NCBI RefSeq assembly: GCF_030709675.1
Contig: NZ_JAUZQD010000006.1
Span: forward strand, 372,001 to 436,000
DNA length: 64,000 bases
From: Symbioplanes lichenis
GTDB lineage: Bacteria; Actinomycetota; Actinomycetes; Mycobacteriales; Micromonosporaceae
Reading direction: 5' to 3'
Shown: in pieces, positions 47,763 to 56,251 of the stretch
Numbering within the stretch: position 1 is the stretch's first letter
How the letters are laid out: every line of letters begins with the position of its first letter
Made by a program: the position numbers and the translations under genes
The notes under the pieces: model-generated
What the model was told of the DNA's origin: nothing
The model's input: the letters and a program-made list of their open reading frames with translations, nothing else
The model's database searches: none

Positions 47763-48724
47763 TCGGCCACGCTCACCGGGCGCGGCCAGGTCACCACGTC
47801 GAGCGGCGCGCCCTCGGCGGCGGCGATCAGGCGGCGTCCCCACGCCTCGGCGCCCTTGCTCATCGTCTCGTCCCGCCACCAGGCGCTGTGCCCGGTCTGC
47901 AGGAGCCGGCCCTCGCGCACCACGTCGTCGTACGCCGGGTCGCGCAGGTCGTCGTCGACGCCGTAGCCGCGCAGGTGTCCGGTGCGCAGCGCGGCCACGG
48001 CGGCGCCGGTGTCCACCAGCGCGGCGCGGGCGGCATTGACCAGGAACGCGCCGGGTCGCATGACGGCCAGCTCGGCGGCCCCAATGATCGGCCCGCCGCC
48101 GTACCGGTGACTTGCGCACAGCGCCACCACGTCCGCACTACGCAACAGCTCCCGCAGCCCGACGCTGCCGGTCGCCGCCGGGTCGGTGCCCATGACCCGC
48201 ATGCCCAGGCCCCGGCCTCGCTCGGTCACCGCGCGCCCGATCCGGCCCAGCCCGACAACCCCGAGGGTACGACCGGTCAGCTCGACACCCCGCAACGAGA
48301 TCCCGGGCTCCACCAGCCCCCGCGCACGGTCGTTCGCCAGGTGCAGCCGGGTCGCGAGGGACAGCATCAGCGCGATGGTCTGCTCCGCCACACCGACTGT
48401 CGCGTAGTCCGGCAGCACCGAGAGACCGACACCGCGCCGGGCGAGCAGATCGGTGTCGATGTGGTCGTGCCCGGTCGCGTACAGCACCACCCCGCGCAGC
48501 CGCGGCGCCCGGTCGAGAAGTGCCTCGTCGAGCCGCGGCAGACACACGTTGGTGGCGCCCAGCAGATCCATCGACGCGAGCATGGCCGCGGCCTCCGCGG
48601 GGCCCGGGGCGCCGGCCAGGGCGGCCGCCCGCACGTCGGCCAGCTCGCTGAGCCGCTGCCAGTGCTCCGGAGTCAGGCTGGCCCGGCCCTGCCTGCTCAG
48701 CAACAGCATGTGTGGTCGTGCCAC
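47759..48724 (-). CDS. D-isomer-specific 2-hydroxyacid dehydrogenase
   Basis: 321 residues from GTG 48724; GGGAGG six bases upstream supports this start over ATG 48709. The NAD motif is LGVVGLGRIGRAV, catalytic Arg lies in FLVNAARAALVDTGA, the acid residue near YGVDDDLRD, and His in LLQTGHSAWW. Family members reduce 2-keto acids or oxidise D-2-hydroxyacids such as phosphoglycerate and glyoxylate. Substrate unknown. Coupled to a membrane-protein gene downstream. Confidence 0.87.
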   Translation of the reverse strand: MARPHMLLLSRQGRASLTPEHWQRLSELADVRAAALAGAPGPAEAAAMLASMDLLGATNVCLPRLDEALLDRAPRLRGVVLYATGHDHIDTDLLARRGVGLSVLPDYATVGVAEQTIALMLSLATRLHLANDRARGLVEPGISLRGVELTGRTLGVVGLGRIGRAVTERGRGLGMRVMGTDPAATGSVGLRELLRSADVVALCASHRYGGGPIIGAAELAVMRPGAFLVNAARAALVDTGAAVAALRTGHLRGYGVDDDLRDPAYDDVVREGRLLQTGHSAWWRDETMSKGAEAWGRRLIAAAEGAPLDVVTWPRPVSVAE

Positions 48725-48854
48725 GTGGTACCTCCCGATTCTGGTGGGACACAACGTAAGCCGGGAGGCGGACGCCGGACGCGGAACGCCGATCGGTCAC
48801 CGGTTCGGGCTACCGGCTTCTCATGCCGGGCCCGCCGCGGACGATGGTGCGGGC

Positions 48855-49493
48855 GTGAGCCGAACGGGATGGGCTGCGGCGGGCGGGGCGGCCGGCACGC
48901 TGGTCGCCGGACTACTGATCGTCATGGGCGTACAGACGCACCAGAGCTCGGAGACCGCCGCGCGGGCGGCCCGGGAGGTCGCCGACATCCGGGCCACGGC
49001 GTCGGCAGCGGCCGCAGCCGACCAAGCCGCGACGGAGAAGGCCGCGGCCGACAAGGCGGCAGCGGACAAGGTCGTGGCCGACAAGAAGGCGGCGGACAAA
49101 GCCGCAGCCGACAAAGCCGCGGCCGACAAGAAGGCGGCGGACAAGGCCGTGGCGGACAAGAAGGCCGCCAAGCGGTCCGAGTTGCTCGCGCGGTCGACAG
49201 TGGACGCGTACTTCCGCGCCATCAACGCCACGAACTACCGGACCGCGTACGACCTCGGCGGCCACAACTTCAACTCGTCGTACGCGTCCTTCCGGGCGGG
49301 GTTCGAGAACACGGCCTCCGACGAGTGGGACATCACCGGGGTGTCCGGCAATCGGGTCTATCTCACGCTGACCGCCTACAACTTGGACTGCACGACGCAG
49401 GTGTGGCGCGGCTACTACGTGGTGACCGCCGGCGAATTGAGCAGCGCGCACCTCACCGGCGGCCGGTTCCAGCCCAGCCGCTACTGCGACTGA
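48855..49493 (+). CDS. Membrane-anchored protein with Lys/Ala/Asp repeat stalk
   Basis: 212 residues from GTG 48855. One membrane helix at about 8-26 (GGAAGTLVAGLLIVMGV), then a 60-residue stalk of near-perfect five-residue repeats of the AAADK type (KAAADKAAADKVVADKKAA and so on), probably a single long helix or coiled coil, and a C-terminal domain of 95 residues (TVDAYFRAINATNYRTAYDL) similar in layout to SnoaL/NTF2-like folds. It may display a small ligand-binding domain outside the membrane. Function unknown; it converges on the helicase gene with a 13-bp overlap. Confidence 0.72.
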   Translation: MSRTGWAAAGGAAGTLVAGLLIVMGVQTHQSSETAARAAREVADIRATASAAAAADQAATEKAAADKAAADKVVADKKAADKAAADKAAADKKAADKAVADKKAAKRSELLARSTVDAYFRAINATNYRTAYDLGGHNFNSSYASFRAGFENTASDEWDITGVSGNRVYLTLTAYNLDCTTQVWRGYYVVTAGELSSAHLTGGRFQPSRYCD

Positions 49494-52400
49494 CTCCCAG
49501 GGTGGATGCCCCGGCGCTCGAGGGTGGCCCACAGATCGCGCAGGACCGCCGCCTCGTCGATGACGAAAGCGGACTGCGCCACCCGGAAGAACTCCCAGCC
49601 GCACCGGGCCAGTTCGCGCTGCTTGGTCATGTCGGCCTCGTGGCGGTCGGGGCCGGCCCACGTGTCGCCGTCGCAGATGACGGCGAGTTTGCTCTCCGCG
49701 CCGACGACGACGAGGTCGAGGGTGTGGCCGGGCGTCTCGTACCTCGGCACCACGGTGTAGCCGCGCGCGACCAGCCGGTCGTGGACGGCCTGCTCGAACG
49801 CGGTCCGGGGCAGGGCGACCGGGGTGGCAGCGACCGCGGGCGGTTCGTAGCAGAACTCCAGCAGCTGGTGGCGCAGGTCCTCGGGGTCCTCGATGTCAGC
49901 CGCGCGCACCGAGTGGAAGACCCACATCTGGTCCTTGGCCCGGGACGCGGCCACGTTGTAGCGCTGCAGATACATGTCCGCGGTCGCCGAGCCCAGGCGC
50001 CGGTCCGGCTCCAGGGCGGTGACCATGCTCAGGAACATGACGTCGCGCTCGGAGCCCTGGAAGTCGGCGGAGTCGCCGCAGCGCAGGTCGCGGCGCTCCC
50101 ACTCGGCCGGGTCGAGGCGTTGCAGGAGCAGGCTCTCGATCAACTTGGCCTGGTGCGGGCCGCGCAAGGAGATGACCCCGAAGGTACGGCCGGCATAGCG
50201 CGGGTCGGCGACGCACGCGACGATCTGGTCGGCGATCGCCTCGGCCTCGGGCGGGTTCGTCTTGTCGCTCGCGCCCCGGAGATAGCCGCCTGCCACGTGC
50301 ACCGGCTTGATCGGCTCGAGCCGGTCGGCGCCGTACTGGCGGACCGGGACGAGGCGGATGCGCTCGGGCTCGTACGCGATGCGGTTGGAGAACTCGATGA
50401 TCTCGGGCACGCAGCGGCGGTGCTCGACCAGCGGGATGTGGCCGCCGAAGCGCATCTTGGCCTCGTCGAAGAGGCTGCGCTGCGGGTCCTGCCACGACGC
50501 GCGGTACTCGTCGTCGAAGAGGTACTGCTGGGCGAGGTTGCGCAGGTCCTGCTGGTCGACGCCGACGGCGGAGGGCGACACCTGCTTGTCGTCGCCGATG
50601 ACGACCATGGTCGGCGCGAGGTACTGCAGGAACGTGGCGGACAGGCCCGCCTGTGACGCCTCGTCCACGATGACGACGTCGAACATGTTCGCCTGCACGC
50701 GCAGCTGCTCGGCGACCCGGTAGATCGGCATGATCCAGACGGGGACGGACGGCCGGCAGCGGTCCATGGCCTGGCGGATCTCGGCGCGGCGCTGGGCGGC
50801 GTACTTGGCGGTGCCCTTGCCGAGGCGGCGGACCAGCTGGCCGTACTGCTGGAGGTTGGCCCGCGCGGAGCCGGTGATGCGGTCGGGCGAGGCGGCGTGC
50901 TGCCAGGCGCGGGCCGCGGCGAGCTCGCCCACGTGGCGGCGGATGGTGTGCTCGGTGTCGGCGGCCTCCTGCTGCAACGTGTTCACGTCGGCCGGGCGCT
51001 GCTGGGTCAGCCACGCTCCGACGACCAGCCAGGTCCAGGCGTCGGCCCAGCCGGCGAGGCGCTCGTCCCACGCGGGGTCGGCCGCCGTCGCGGCGATCGC
51101 GTCGCGCAGGGCGGGGGCGCGGTAGCCGAGGGCGGCGGCGAGCTCGTCGCGATGGGTGCTGAGCGCGCGGACTTCGTACAGGCGGATCAGGCGGTGGACC
51201 GCCGCGCTGTAGGCGACCGGGTCGCGCTGCTGCACGGCGGCCACGATCGCGGGCAGCGCGGGCGACGGGCTGGCCTCGTGCAACGACGGCACGACGGGCA
51301 GGGCCGCCGCCTCGACGGCCGTGCGGGCCGCGTCCAGCGCGTCCTCGGCCGCCGCCGCGTCCACCAGCGCGGCATAGGCGCGGACGCCTGCCGGGTCGGT
51401 CCAGTCGGGGCGCGGCAAGCGCCGCTCGGCGAGACGTTTTTCCTGCTCCGCGTACGCGGCCCCGAGCGCGAGCACCCGTTCCAGCTGCTCCAGCTCGGCG
51501 AGGTGCCAGGCGAGCCGTTCCCCCGGACTGCCCTGCATCGGGACCGCCGCCGGGCCGGGCCAGGCCTGGTCGAGGTCGCGCAGCAACGGCTGGGCCTGGG
51601 CCCACGCCACGAACCGGCCCAGCGACTCCGGCGACGCCGGGACGTTGCCGTCCACGCTGACCTGCAGCAACAGGTCGCGCGCCGCCTTGACCGGCTTGGC
51701 CGTGAGCACGCCCAGGGCCGGCATCCCGTCCGCGGCGATCTTCACCCGGCCGCCGGCGCCGAGGTGGTGCTTGAGCTGCTGGGCCTGCACGACCAGCGGG
51801 GTCAGGTCCGCGGTGGGCACATTGATCGTGGCGCCGCCGAACTCGTCGACCAACGGCTGCGCGCGGGCGACCAGCTGACGAACACGTTCGGCGCGTCCCT
51901 GCCACGTGCGCATGCGCCCGGCGCCGGCGTCCGACACGGCCTCCGCCATCCAGCCGGGCCCACTTCGGACCAGCGAGTCGGCGGTGTCGGCGAGGCGGTG
52001 CAGATATTGGCGCAACGACTCGCGCTCGGCCGGAGGAAGCGCACGCAGCGAGGCGTACGCGGGATGGTGTGTCTGCTCCTCGATCTGTGAGCACGCCGTC
52101 CAGGCCGCGGCCTCGGCGGCCACCGCGGCGGCGAAGGCGGACGGGGCCGGCAGGGCGGACGGGTCGACCAGCGTGTCGTAGGCCGGGCCCTCGTCGGCGG
52201 TGAGGGCGTCGTCGCGCAGCAGCCGCAGCCACTCGGCGACGCGGAAGGCCGGCAGCGGCGGCTCGTCGTCCGGCGCGGCGGGCGCCCACACCCGGATCCA
52301 GCCGTGACGCGGCTCGTCGGCCCGGTGCGCGGCGGCGATGGCGGCGAGCGTCCCCCGGTACGGGCCCTGCTCGTGCCGCGTGATCTCGGCGGCCCGCGCG

Positions 52401-53695
52401 TCCACGATGCGCCGCTTGACCCCGGACAGGTGGCGGCGCAGCTTGTCGATGGCCATGAGGTGGTGCTCGACGGTCCGCGTGCAGCGCTGCTCGTCGTAGT
52501 CGACGGCCTGCTGCGAGATGGTGTCCACGGCCACTTTGAGGTCGGTCAGGTCCTCGCGGGACGCCCCGACCACGGCCACGGAGAGCGGGCGGATCGCGGC
52601 CGGCAGCTTCGCGCGTACCTCCTTGAGGGCTCTTTCGGTCTGGGCCGTGACCAGCACGCGCTTGCCCTGGGCCAGCAGATGGCTGAGCAGCGCCGCCGCG
52701 GTGTGCGTCTTGCCGGTCCCGGGCGGGCCCTGCACGAGGGTCTGCGCGTGCCGGTCGACCTGCTGCAGGATCTTGAGCTGCTGCTCGTTGACCGGCAGCG
52801 GCGTGAAGACCTCGTCGTCCACCGTGACCATCGCGCCCGGCGTCGGGTCGGGGCGCACCTTCGGGCGGTGATCAGGATCGACCAACGGCAACAGCCCCTC
52901 CGGTACGGTCTGCGCGCTGAGCAACTGCGCCCGGACGGTCTCCAGCAGCTCCACCACGCCCTGCCGGTCGCGCCGCCGCAGCACGATCGCGGGCGCGAGA
53001 CTCACCTCGGCGGTCGCGAGCGTCGCCCGGCTCGGCGGCTCCGACTCCTGGTAGCGCGCGTCGGGGTCGAGACTGTTCGCGATGCGGTGCAGCACTTCGC
53101 CGATCGCCTTGCGGTGCAACGGATGATCCGTGTACGACCGGGCGACGTCCCGGGCCTCGGTCAGGTGCCGCGACTGGGTCAGCTCCGAGTCGAGCATGTC
53201 GAGCTCGATGCGCAGCGCGTCGGTGGCCTCCGTGGCGTAGACGCGCAGGGTGCCGCTGACCGGCTCGAGATCGATGGCGATCGGGGTGGTCACCAGGTGG
53301 CGGCGGACGGGCTCATGACCCTCGGGGTGCCACACCAGGTAGCCGAGCGCGAGGACGAGCTCCTGCTCCTCCGGATTCGCCGTGGCCTCCGCTTGCATGG
53401 CGAAGAGCTGCGCGTACGCGTCGCGCAGCAGCCGGTCCTCATCGGTCTCCGGCGGCGTGTCCAGCCGCTCGAGATGGCCGATCTCGTCGCCGGGCCCGGG
53501 CGCGTCGGTCCAGTGCGCGAACTGCACGGCGGGCTGCCGGGGCAGGTCGTCCGCCCACACCAGCTGGTACCCGTCGGACGTGCGCGGCGACGACGCGGTG
53601 GCCTGCTGCGCCCGGGCGAGAAACTCGAAGAGCCGCACGGCACGGTCCAGCCGGCTCGTCGGCGCGGTGGTCTTGGGCTGCACCTTTCGCACCAT
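49481..53695 (-). CDS. Upf1-like SF1 helicase with C-terminal PD-(D/E)xK-like nuclease domain
   Basis: 1404 residues from ATG 53695. Walker A QGPPGTGKTHT near 325, a long helical insertion (400-960), DEAS box VVIVDEASQAG near 1010, VVIGDDKQVSPSAVG, QGSERDVMFLSM near 1213 and RYNVAASRAKDQMW near 1249: a complete AAA_11/AAA_12 superfamily-1 helicase. Residues 1300-1390 resemble the Vsr/REase_MTES_1575 nuclease fold (LDLVVVGAESKLAVICDGDTW), but the expected catalytic Glu before CDG is Ile. Relatives include proteins of phage-defence islands and uncharacterised housekeeping ones. No partner gene of a known defence system is adjacent. Confidence 0.85.
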   Translation of the reverse strand: MVRKVQPKTTAPTSRLDRAVRLFEFLARAQQATASSPRTSDGYQLVWADDLPRQPAVQFAHWTDAPGPGDEIGHLERLDTPPETDEDRLLRDAYAQLFAMQAEATANPEEQELVLALGYLVWHPEGHEPVRRHLVTTPIAIDLEPVSGTLRVYATEATDALRIELDMLDSELTQSRHLTEARDVARSYTDHPLHRKAIGEVLHRIANSLDPDARYQESEPPSRATLATAEVSLAPAIVLRRRDRQGVVELLETVRAQLLSAQTVPEGLLPLVDPDHRPKVRPDPTPGAMVTVDDEVFTPLPVNEQQLKILQQVDRHAQTLVQGPPGTGKTHTAAALLSHLLAQGKRVLVTAQTERALKEVRAKLPAAIRPLSVAVVGASREDLTDLKVAVDTISQQAVDYDEQRCTRTVEHHLMAIDKLRRHLSGVKRRIVDARAAEITRHEQGPYRGTLAAIAAAHRADEPRHGWIRVWAPAAPDDEPPLPAFRVAEWLRLLRDDALTADEGPAYDTLVDPSALPAPSAFAAAVAAEAAAWTACSQIEEQTHHPAYASLRALPPAERESLRQYLHRLADTADSLVRSGPGWMAEAVSDAGAGRMRTWQGRAERVRQLVARAQPLVDEFGGATINVPTADLTPLVVQAQQLKHHLGAGGRVKIAADGMPALGVLTAKPVKAARDLLLQVSVDGNVPASPESLGRFVAWAQAQPLLRDLDQAWPGPAAVPMQGSPGERLAWHLAELEQLERVLALGAAYAEQEKRLAERRLPRPDWTDPAGVRAYAALVDAAAAEDALDAARTAVEAAALPVVPSLHEASPSPALPAIVAAVQQRDPVAYSAAVHRLIRLYEVRALSTHRDELAAALGYRAPALRDAIAATAADPAWDERLAGWADAWTWLVVGAWLTQQRPADVNTLQQEAADTEHTIRRHVGELAAARAWQHAASPDRITGSARANLQQYGQLVRRLGKGTAKYAAQRRAEIRQAMDRCRPSVPVWIMPIYRVAEQLRVQANMFDVVIVDEASQAGLSATFLQYLAPTMVVIGDDKQVSPSAVGVDQQDLRNLAQQYLFDDEYRASWQDPQRSLFDEAKMRFGGHIPLVEHRRCVPEIIEFSNRIAYEPERIRLVPVRQYGADRLEPIKPVHVAGGYLRGASDKTNPPEAEAIADQIVACVADPRYAGRTFGVISLRGPHQAKLIESLLLQRLDPAEWERRDLRCGDSADFQGSERDVMFLSMVTALEPDRRLGSATADMYLQRYNVAASRAKDQMWVFHSVRAADIEDPEDLRHQLLEFCYEPPAVAATPVALPRTAFEQAVHDRLVARGYTVVPRYETPGHTLDLVVVGAESKLAVICDGDTWAGPDRHEADMTKQRELARCGWEFFRVAQSAFVIDEAAVLRDLWATLERRGIHPGSQSQ

Positions 53696-53741
53696 AACGG
53701 CAGGAACCGGCAACGCAGGGCCGTTTGTCCAGATAGCCCCC

Positions 53742-55241
53742 TTACGAGCCCGCAGCCCGGCCCGCCGGCCGGTCCGCGGTGTGGCAGGCGGCGCCCTTGC
53801 AGGTGGTGTAGGCGGCCAGGGCGCGGTCCAGCGCGGCGGCCCGGTCGGGCTTCAGCGTCAGGGCGAGGTTCTTCAGCTGGTACGGATCCCGCGCCCGGTC
53901 GTAGTACTCGCGGAACCCGTCCTCGTACTTCACGTAGGTGAACGTGGGCGTGCGCAGCGCGTTGTACGTCACCGGATTGCCGCCCCGCGGCAGCGCGAGG
54001 TCCGGGTCGCCGATCTCGGCGTTCGGCCCGTGATGCTCGACCAGCGCCGCCGTCCGCCAGTCGCCCGGCCGCTCCCCCTTCAGCAGTGGTACCAGGCTGC
54101 GCCCGTCCACCTCGGCCGGCACGGCCACCCCGGCCAGCTCGTCGAACGTGGGCCGCAGGTCGACGTTCTGCGCGGGCAGGTCCACGGTGGCCGCCTTCGC
54201 GACGCCCGGGCCGGCGACGACCAGCGGGACGTGGACGTCGGTCTCGTACGCGGTCTGCTTGCCCTGGTTGAGCCGGTACTCCCCCATGTGCAGCCCGTTG
54301 TCCGAGCTGAACACGACAACCGTGTTGTCCGCGACGCCCGCCCGCGTCAGGGTCGCCCGCAGGTCGGCGATCATCCGGTCCACCGACTGGATCGACTGCG
54401 CGCGCTTGCGGAACGCCGCGTCCATGGTCGCCTGCTGCCCGGGGGTCAGCGGCTTGAGCTTGCTCACCCAGTGCGGCGCGCCCTCGGGCTTCGCGTCGTA
54501 CGCCTTCGTCCGCGGCAGCTTCAGCCCCGGGAACGCGTTCACGTCCTGCGGCGCCGGCGTGTAGGGCAGGTGCGGCGAGAACGTGGCCACCTCGACCAGG
54601 AACGGCTGCCCCGCCGCGGCCGAACGCGTGATGAACTGCTGCGCCTTGCCACTGATCACCGTGGTCAGATAGTCCTGGGGCCGGTTGCCGTAGCGCTTGA
54701 CGACACCGTTCTCGAGCAGCGAGTAGTTGTACTGGCTGTAGGAGCTGCCGGCCACGTACCACTCGGTCCACCCCGGCGGGACGACCTCCTTGCCCTTCTC
54801 GGGGTAGTAGGCGTTCATGTACTTCCCGAGCATCGCCGTGCGATAGCCGGCCCGCTGCAGATCCGTGGCGAACGTCGTCTTGTCGATCCCGTTGCGCACG
54901 AAGACCTTGTTGCCGCCTTCCTTGGGCCCGTTCGTGAACACGCCGGTGTTGTGCGCGTACATCCCACTGAAGATCGTCGCCCGCGACGGGCAGCAGAGCG
55001 AGTCCGTCACCGTGTACTGACTGAACGACGTGCCCTCCTGCTGCAGCTTCTTCACCTGCGGCAGATAGGGCAGCAGGTTCATCGAAAGATCGTCGACCAG
55101 CACCATGACAATGTTCGGCCGCTGCGACACAGCCGTCCGACCGGCCCCCTCCGACGAGGCGGACGGGCGCGGCGCGGGATCAGCGGTGCACGCGGACAGC
55201 GCGAGCACCGCCACGAGAGCGGTGAGGCAACGGCGAAGCAT
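53742..55241 (-). CDS. Sulfatase, type I (formylglycine-dependent), lipoprotein
   Basis: 499 residues from ATG 55241. Lipoprotein signal with lipobox LSAC near 18. N-terminal VMVLVDDLSMNLLPYLP supplies metal-binding Asp pairs, and SLCCPSRATIFSGMYAHNTG holds the Cys-x-Pro-x-Arg signature that is converted to formylglycine. VVFSSDNGLHMGEYRL gives the downstream metal ligands. It hydrolyses sulfate esters outside the cell; substrate unknown. No formylglycine-generating enzyme is in the window, so maturation must come from elsewhere. The helicase gene follows after 46 bp. Confidence 0.92.
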   Translation of the reverse strand: MLRRCLTALVAVLALSACTADPAPRPSASSEGAGRTAVSQRPNIVMVLVDDLSMNLLPYLPQVKKLQQEGTSFSQYTVTDSLCCPSRATIFSGMYAHNTGVFTNGPKEGGNKVFVRNGIDKTTFATDLQRAGYRTAMLGKYMNAYYPEKGKEVVPPGWTEWYVAGSSYSQYNYSLLENGVVKRYGNRPQDYLTTVISGKAQQFITRSAAAGQPFLVEVATFSPHLPYTPAPQDVNAFPGLKLPRTKAYDAKPEGAPHWVSKLKPLTPGQQATMDAAFRKRAQSIQSVDRMIADLRATLTRAGVADNTVVVFSSDNGLHMGEYRLNQGKQTAYETDVHVPLVVAGPGVAKAATVDLPAQNVDLRPTFDELAGVAVPAEVDGRSLVPLLKGERPGDWRTAALVEHHGPNAEIGDPDLALPRGGNPVTYNALRTPTFTYVKYEDGFREYYDRARDPYQLKNLALTLKPDRAAALDRALAAYTTCKGAACHTADRPAGRAAGS

Positions 55242-55309
55242 GCGGGAACGGTAGAACCCCCGCGCCACTACACCAAATCGGGCCGCCCGGCCCCTGTGGA
55301 CAACACGAG

Positions 55310-56251
55310 TCACCGGCCGAGCAGCCGGTCGGCGACCGCGAGGAGGCGCTCGGTGGCCGGGTCCGGGAAGGCGGCCGGCTCCCCCCGCTCGTCCTTGACC
55401 AGCTCGCGCACCCCCGCCTCCATCAGCAGCTCGAGCCCCAGCAGCGGACGGGCCACCGCCGGATCCAGGCCCGGCTCGGCGTCGAGCCAGCGGGCCAGCA
55501 CACGTTCCCCGCCCTCGGCGCCACCGGTCCGGGCCGCCCACCGCGCCGCGTCGAACTCCGCCGGCCCCACGTAGCCGCAGGCATCCAGGATCCGCAGGCC
55601 GCCGTCGCGCTCGCGAACGACGTTGCCGCCGCCGAGGTCACCGTGCAGGATCACCGGCCGATCGCTGGTCGTCAGCCGGTCCACCAGCCCGTCCTCGTCG
55701 GGCCGGATCGGGTACCCGTGGCGCCGGGCCGCCACGAGCACCCCGCCGAGATGGGTGCGCAGGGCGTCGCCGAGCCTCGGCAACCCCTTCCGCGCGCCGG
55801 CGTCCCCGGCGGCGTGGGCCCCGCTCATGATTCCGGCCAGCTCGGTGGTCAGGCTGTCGAGCGCGGGTACCGGTCCGCGGGCGACCGGCGCGGCGTCCAG
55901 GTGCTCCATGAGCAGCCAGCTGTGCGGATCGTCGCCGGCGTCCAGCACCCGGACGACGCGGACCCCGTGGTCGTGCCACAGCCGCTGGGCCCGCGCCTCG
56001 CCGGCCCGCACCCGCCCGTACGCCTTGAGCACGCCCCGTTCGAAGAGCAGCAGGAACTGCGGTTTGGCCTTCGGATAGCCGACCGGTCCCAGGAACCGGC
56101 CCAGATCCAGCCGCTCGCACAGATCGTGGACGGCGCGGGCGGCGACCCGGACCTCGTCGCGCTCGCTCGCGTAGATGTCGCCGCCGCCGGTGACCCGCCG
56201 GTCGACCCGCTCGATCTGGGCGGCGAGCAGCTCGTCGAGGGACTCGGTCAC
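55310..56251 (-). CDS. Aminoglycoside-phosphotransferase-fold (APH) kinase
   Basis: 313 residues from GTG 56251, which overlaps the stop of the upstream gene by 4 bp. APH motifs: catalytic loop VILHGDLGGGNVV near 204, metal-binding Asp in RILDACGYVGPAEFDAARW, and hinge WLLMEHLDAAPVA. The N-terminal lobe has LGPVGYPKAKPQFLLLFE and LKAYGR, likely the ATP Lys. Similar to APH-family proteins of unknown substrate, not clearly a resistance enzyme. Obligate coupling with the HTH protein suggests a two-gene system. Confidence 0.8.
   Translation of the reverse strand: MTESLDELLAAQIERVDRRVTGGGDIYASERDEVRVAARAVHDLCERLDLGRFLGPVGYPKAKPQFLLLFERGVLKAYGRVRAGEARAQRLWHDHGVRVVRVLDAGDDPHSWLLMEHLDAAPVARGPVPALDSLTTELAGIMSGAHAAGDAGARKGLPRLGDALRTHLGGVLVAARRHGYPIRPDEDGLVDRLTTSDRPVILHGDLGGGNVVRERDGGLRILDACGYVGPAEFDAARWAARTGGAEGGERVLARWLDAEPGLDPAVARPLLGLELLMEAGVRELVKDERGEPAAFPDPATERLLAVADRLLGR

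Noticed and set aside
49030..49165. Tandem DNA repeats resembling a CRISPR array
   Set aside because: The units are 15 bp with no spacers and encode the in-frame AAADK stalk.
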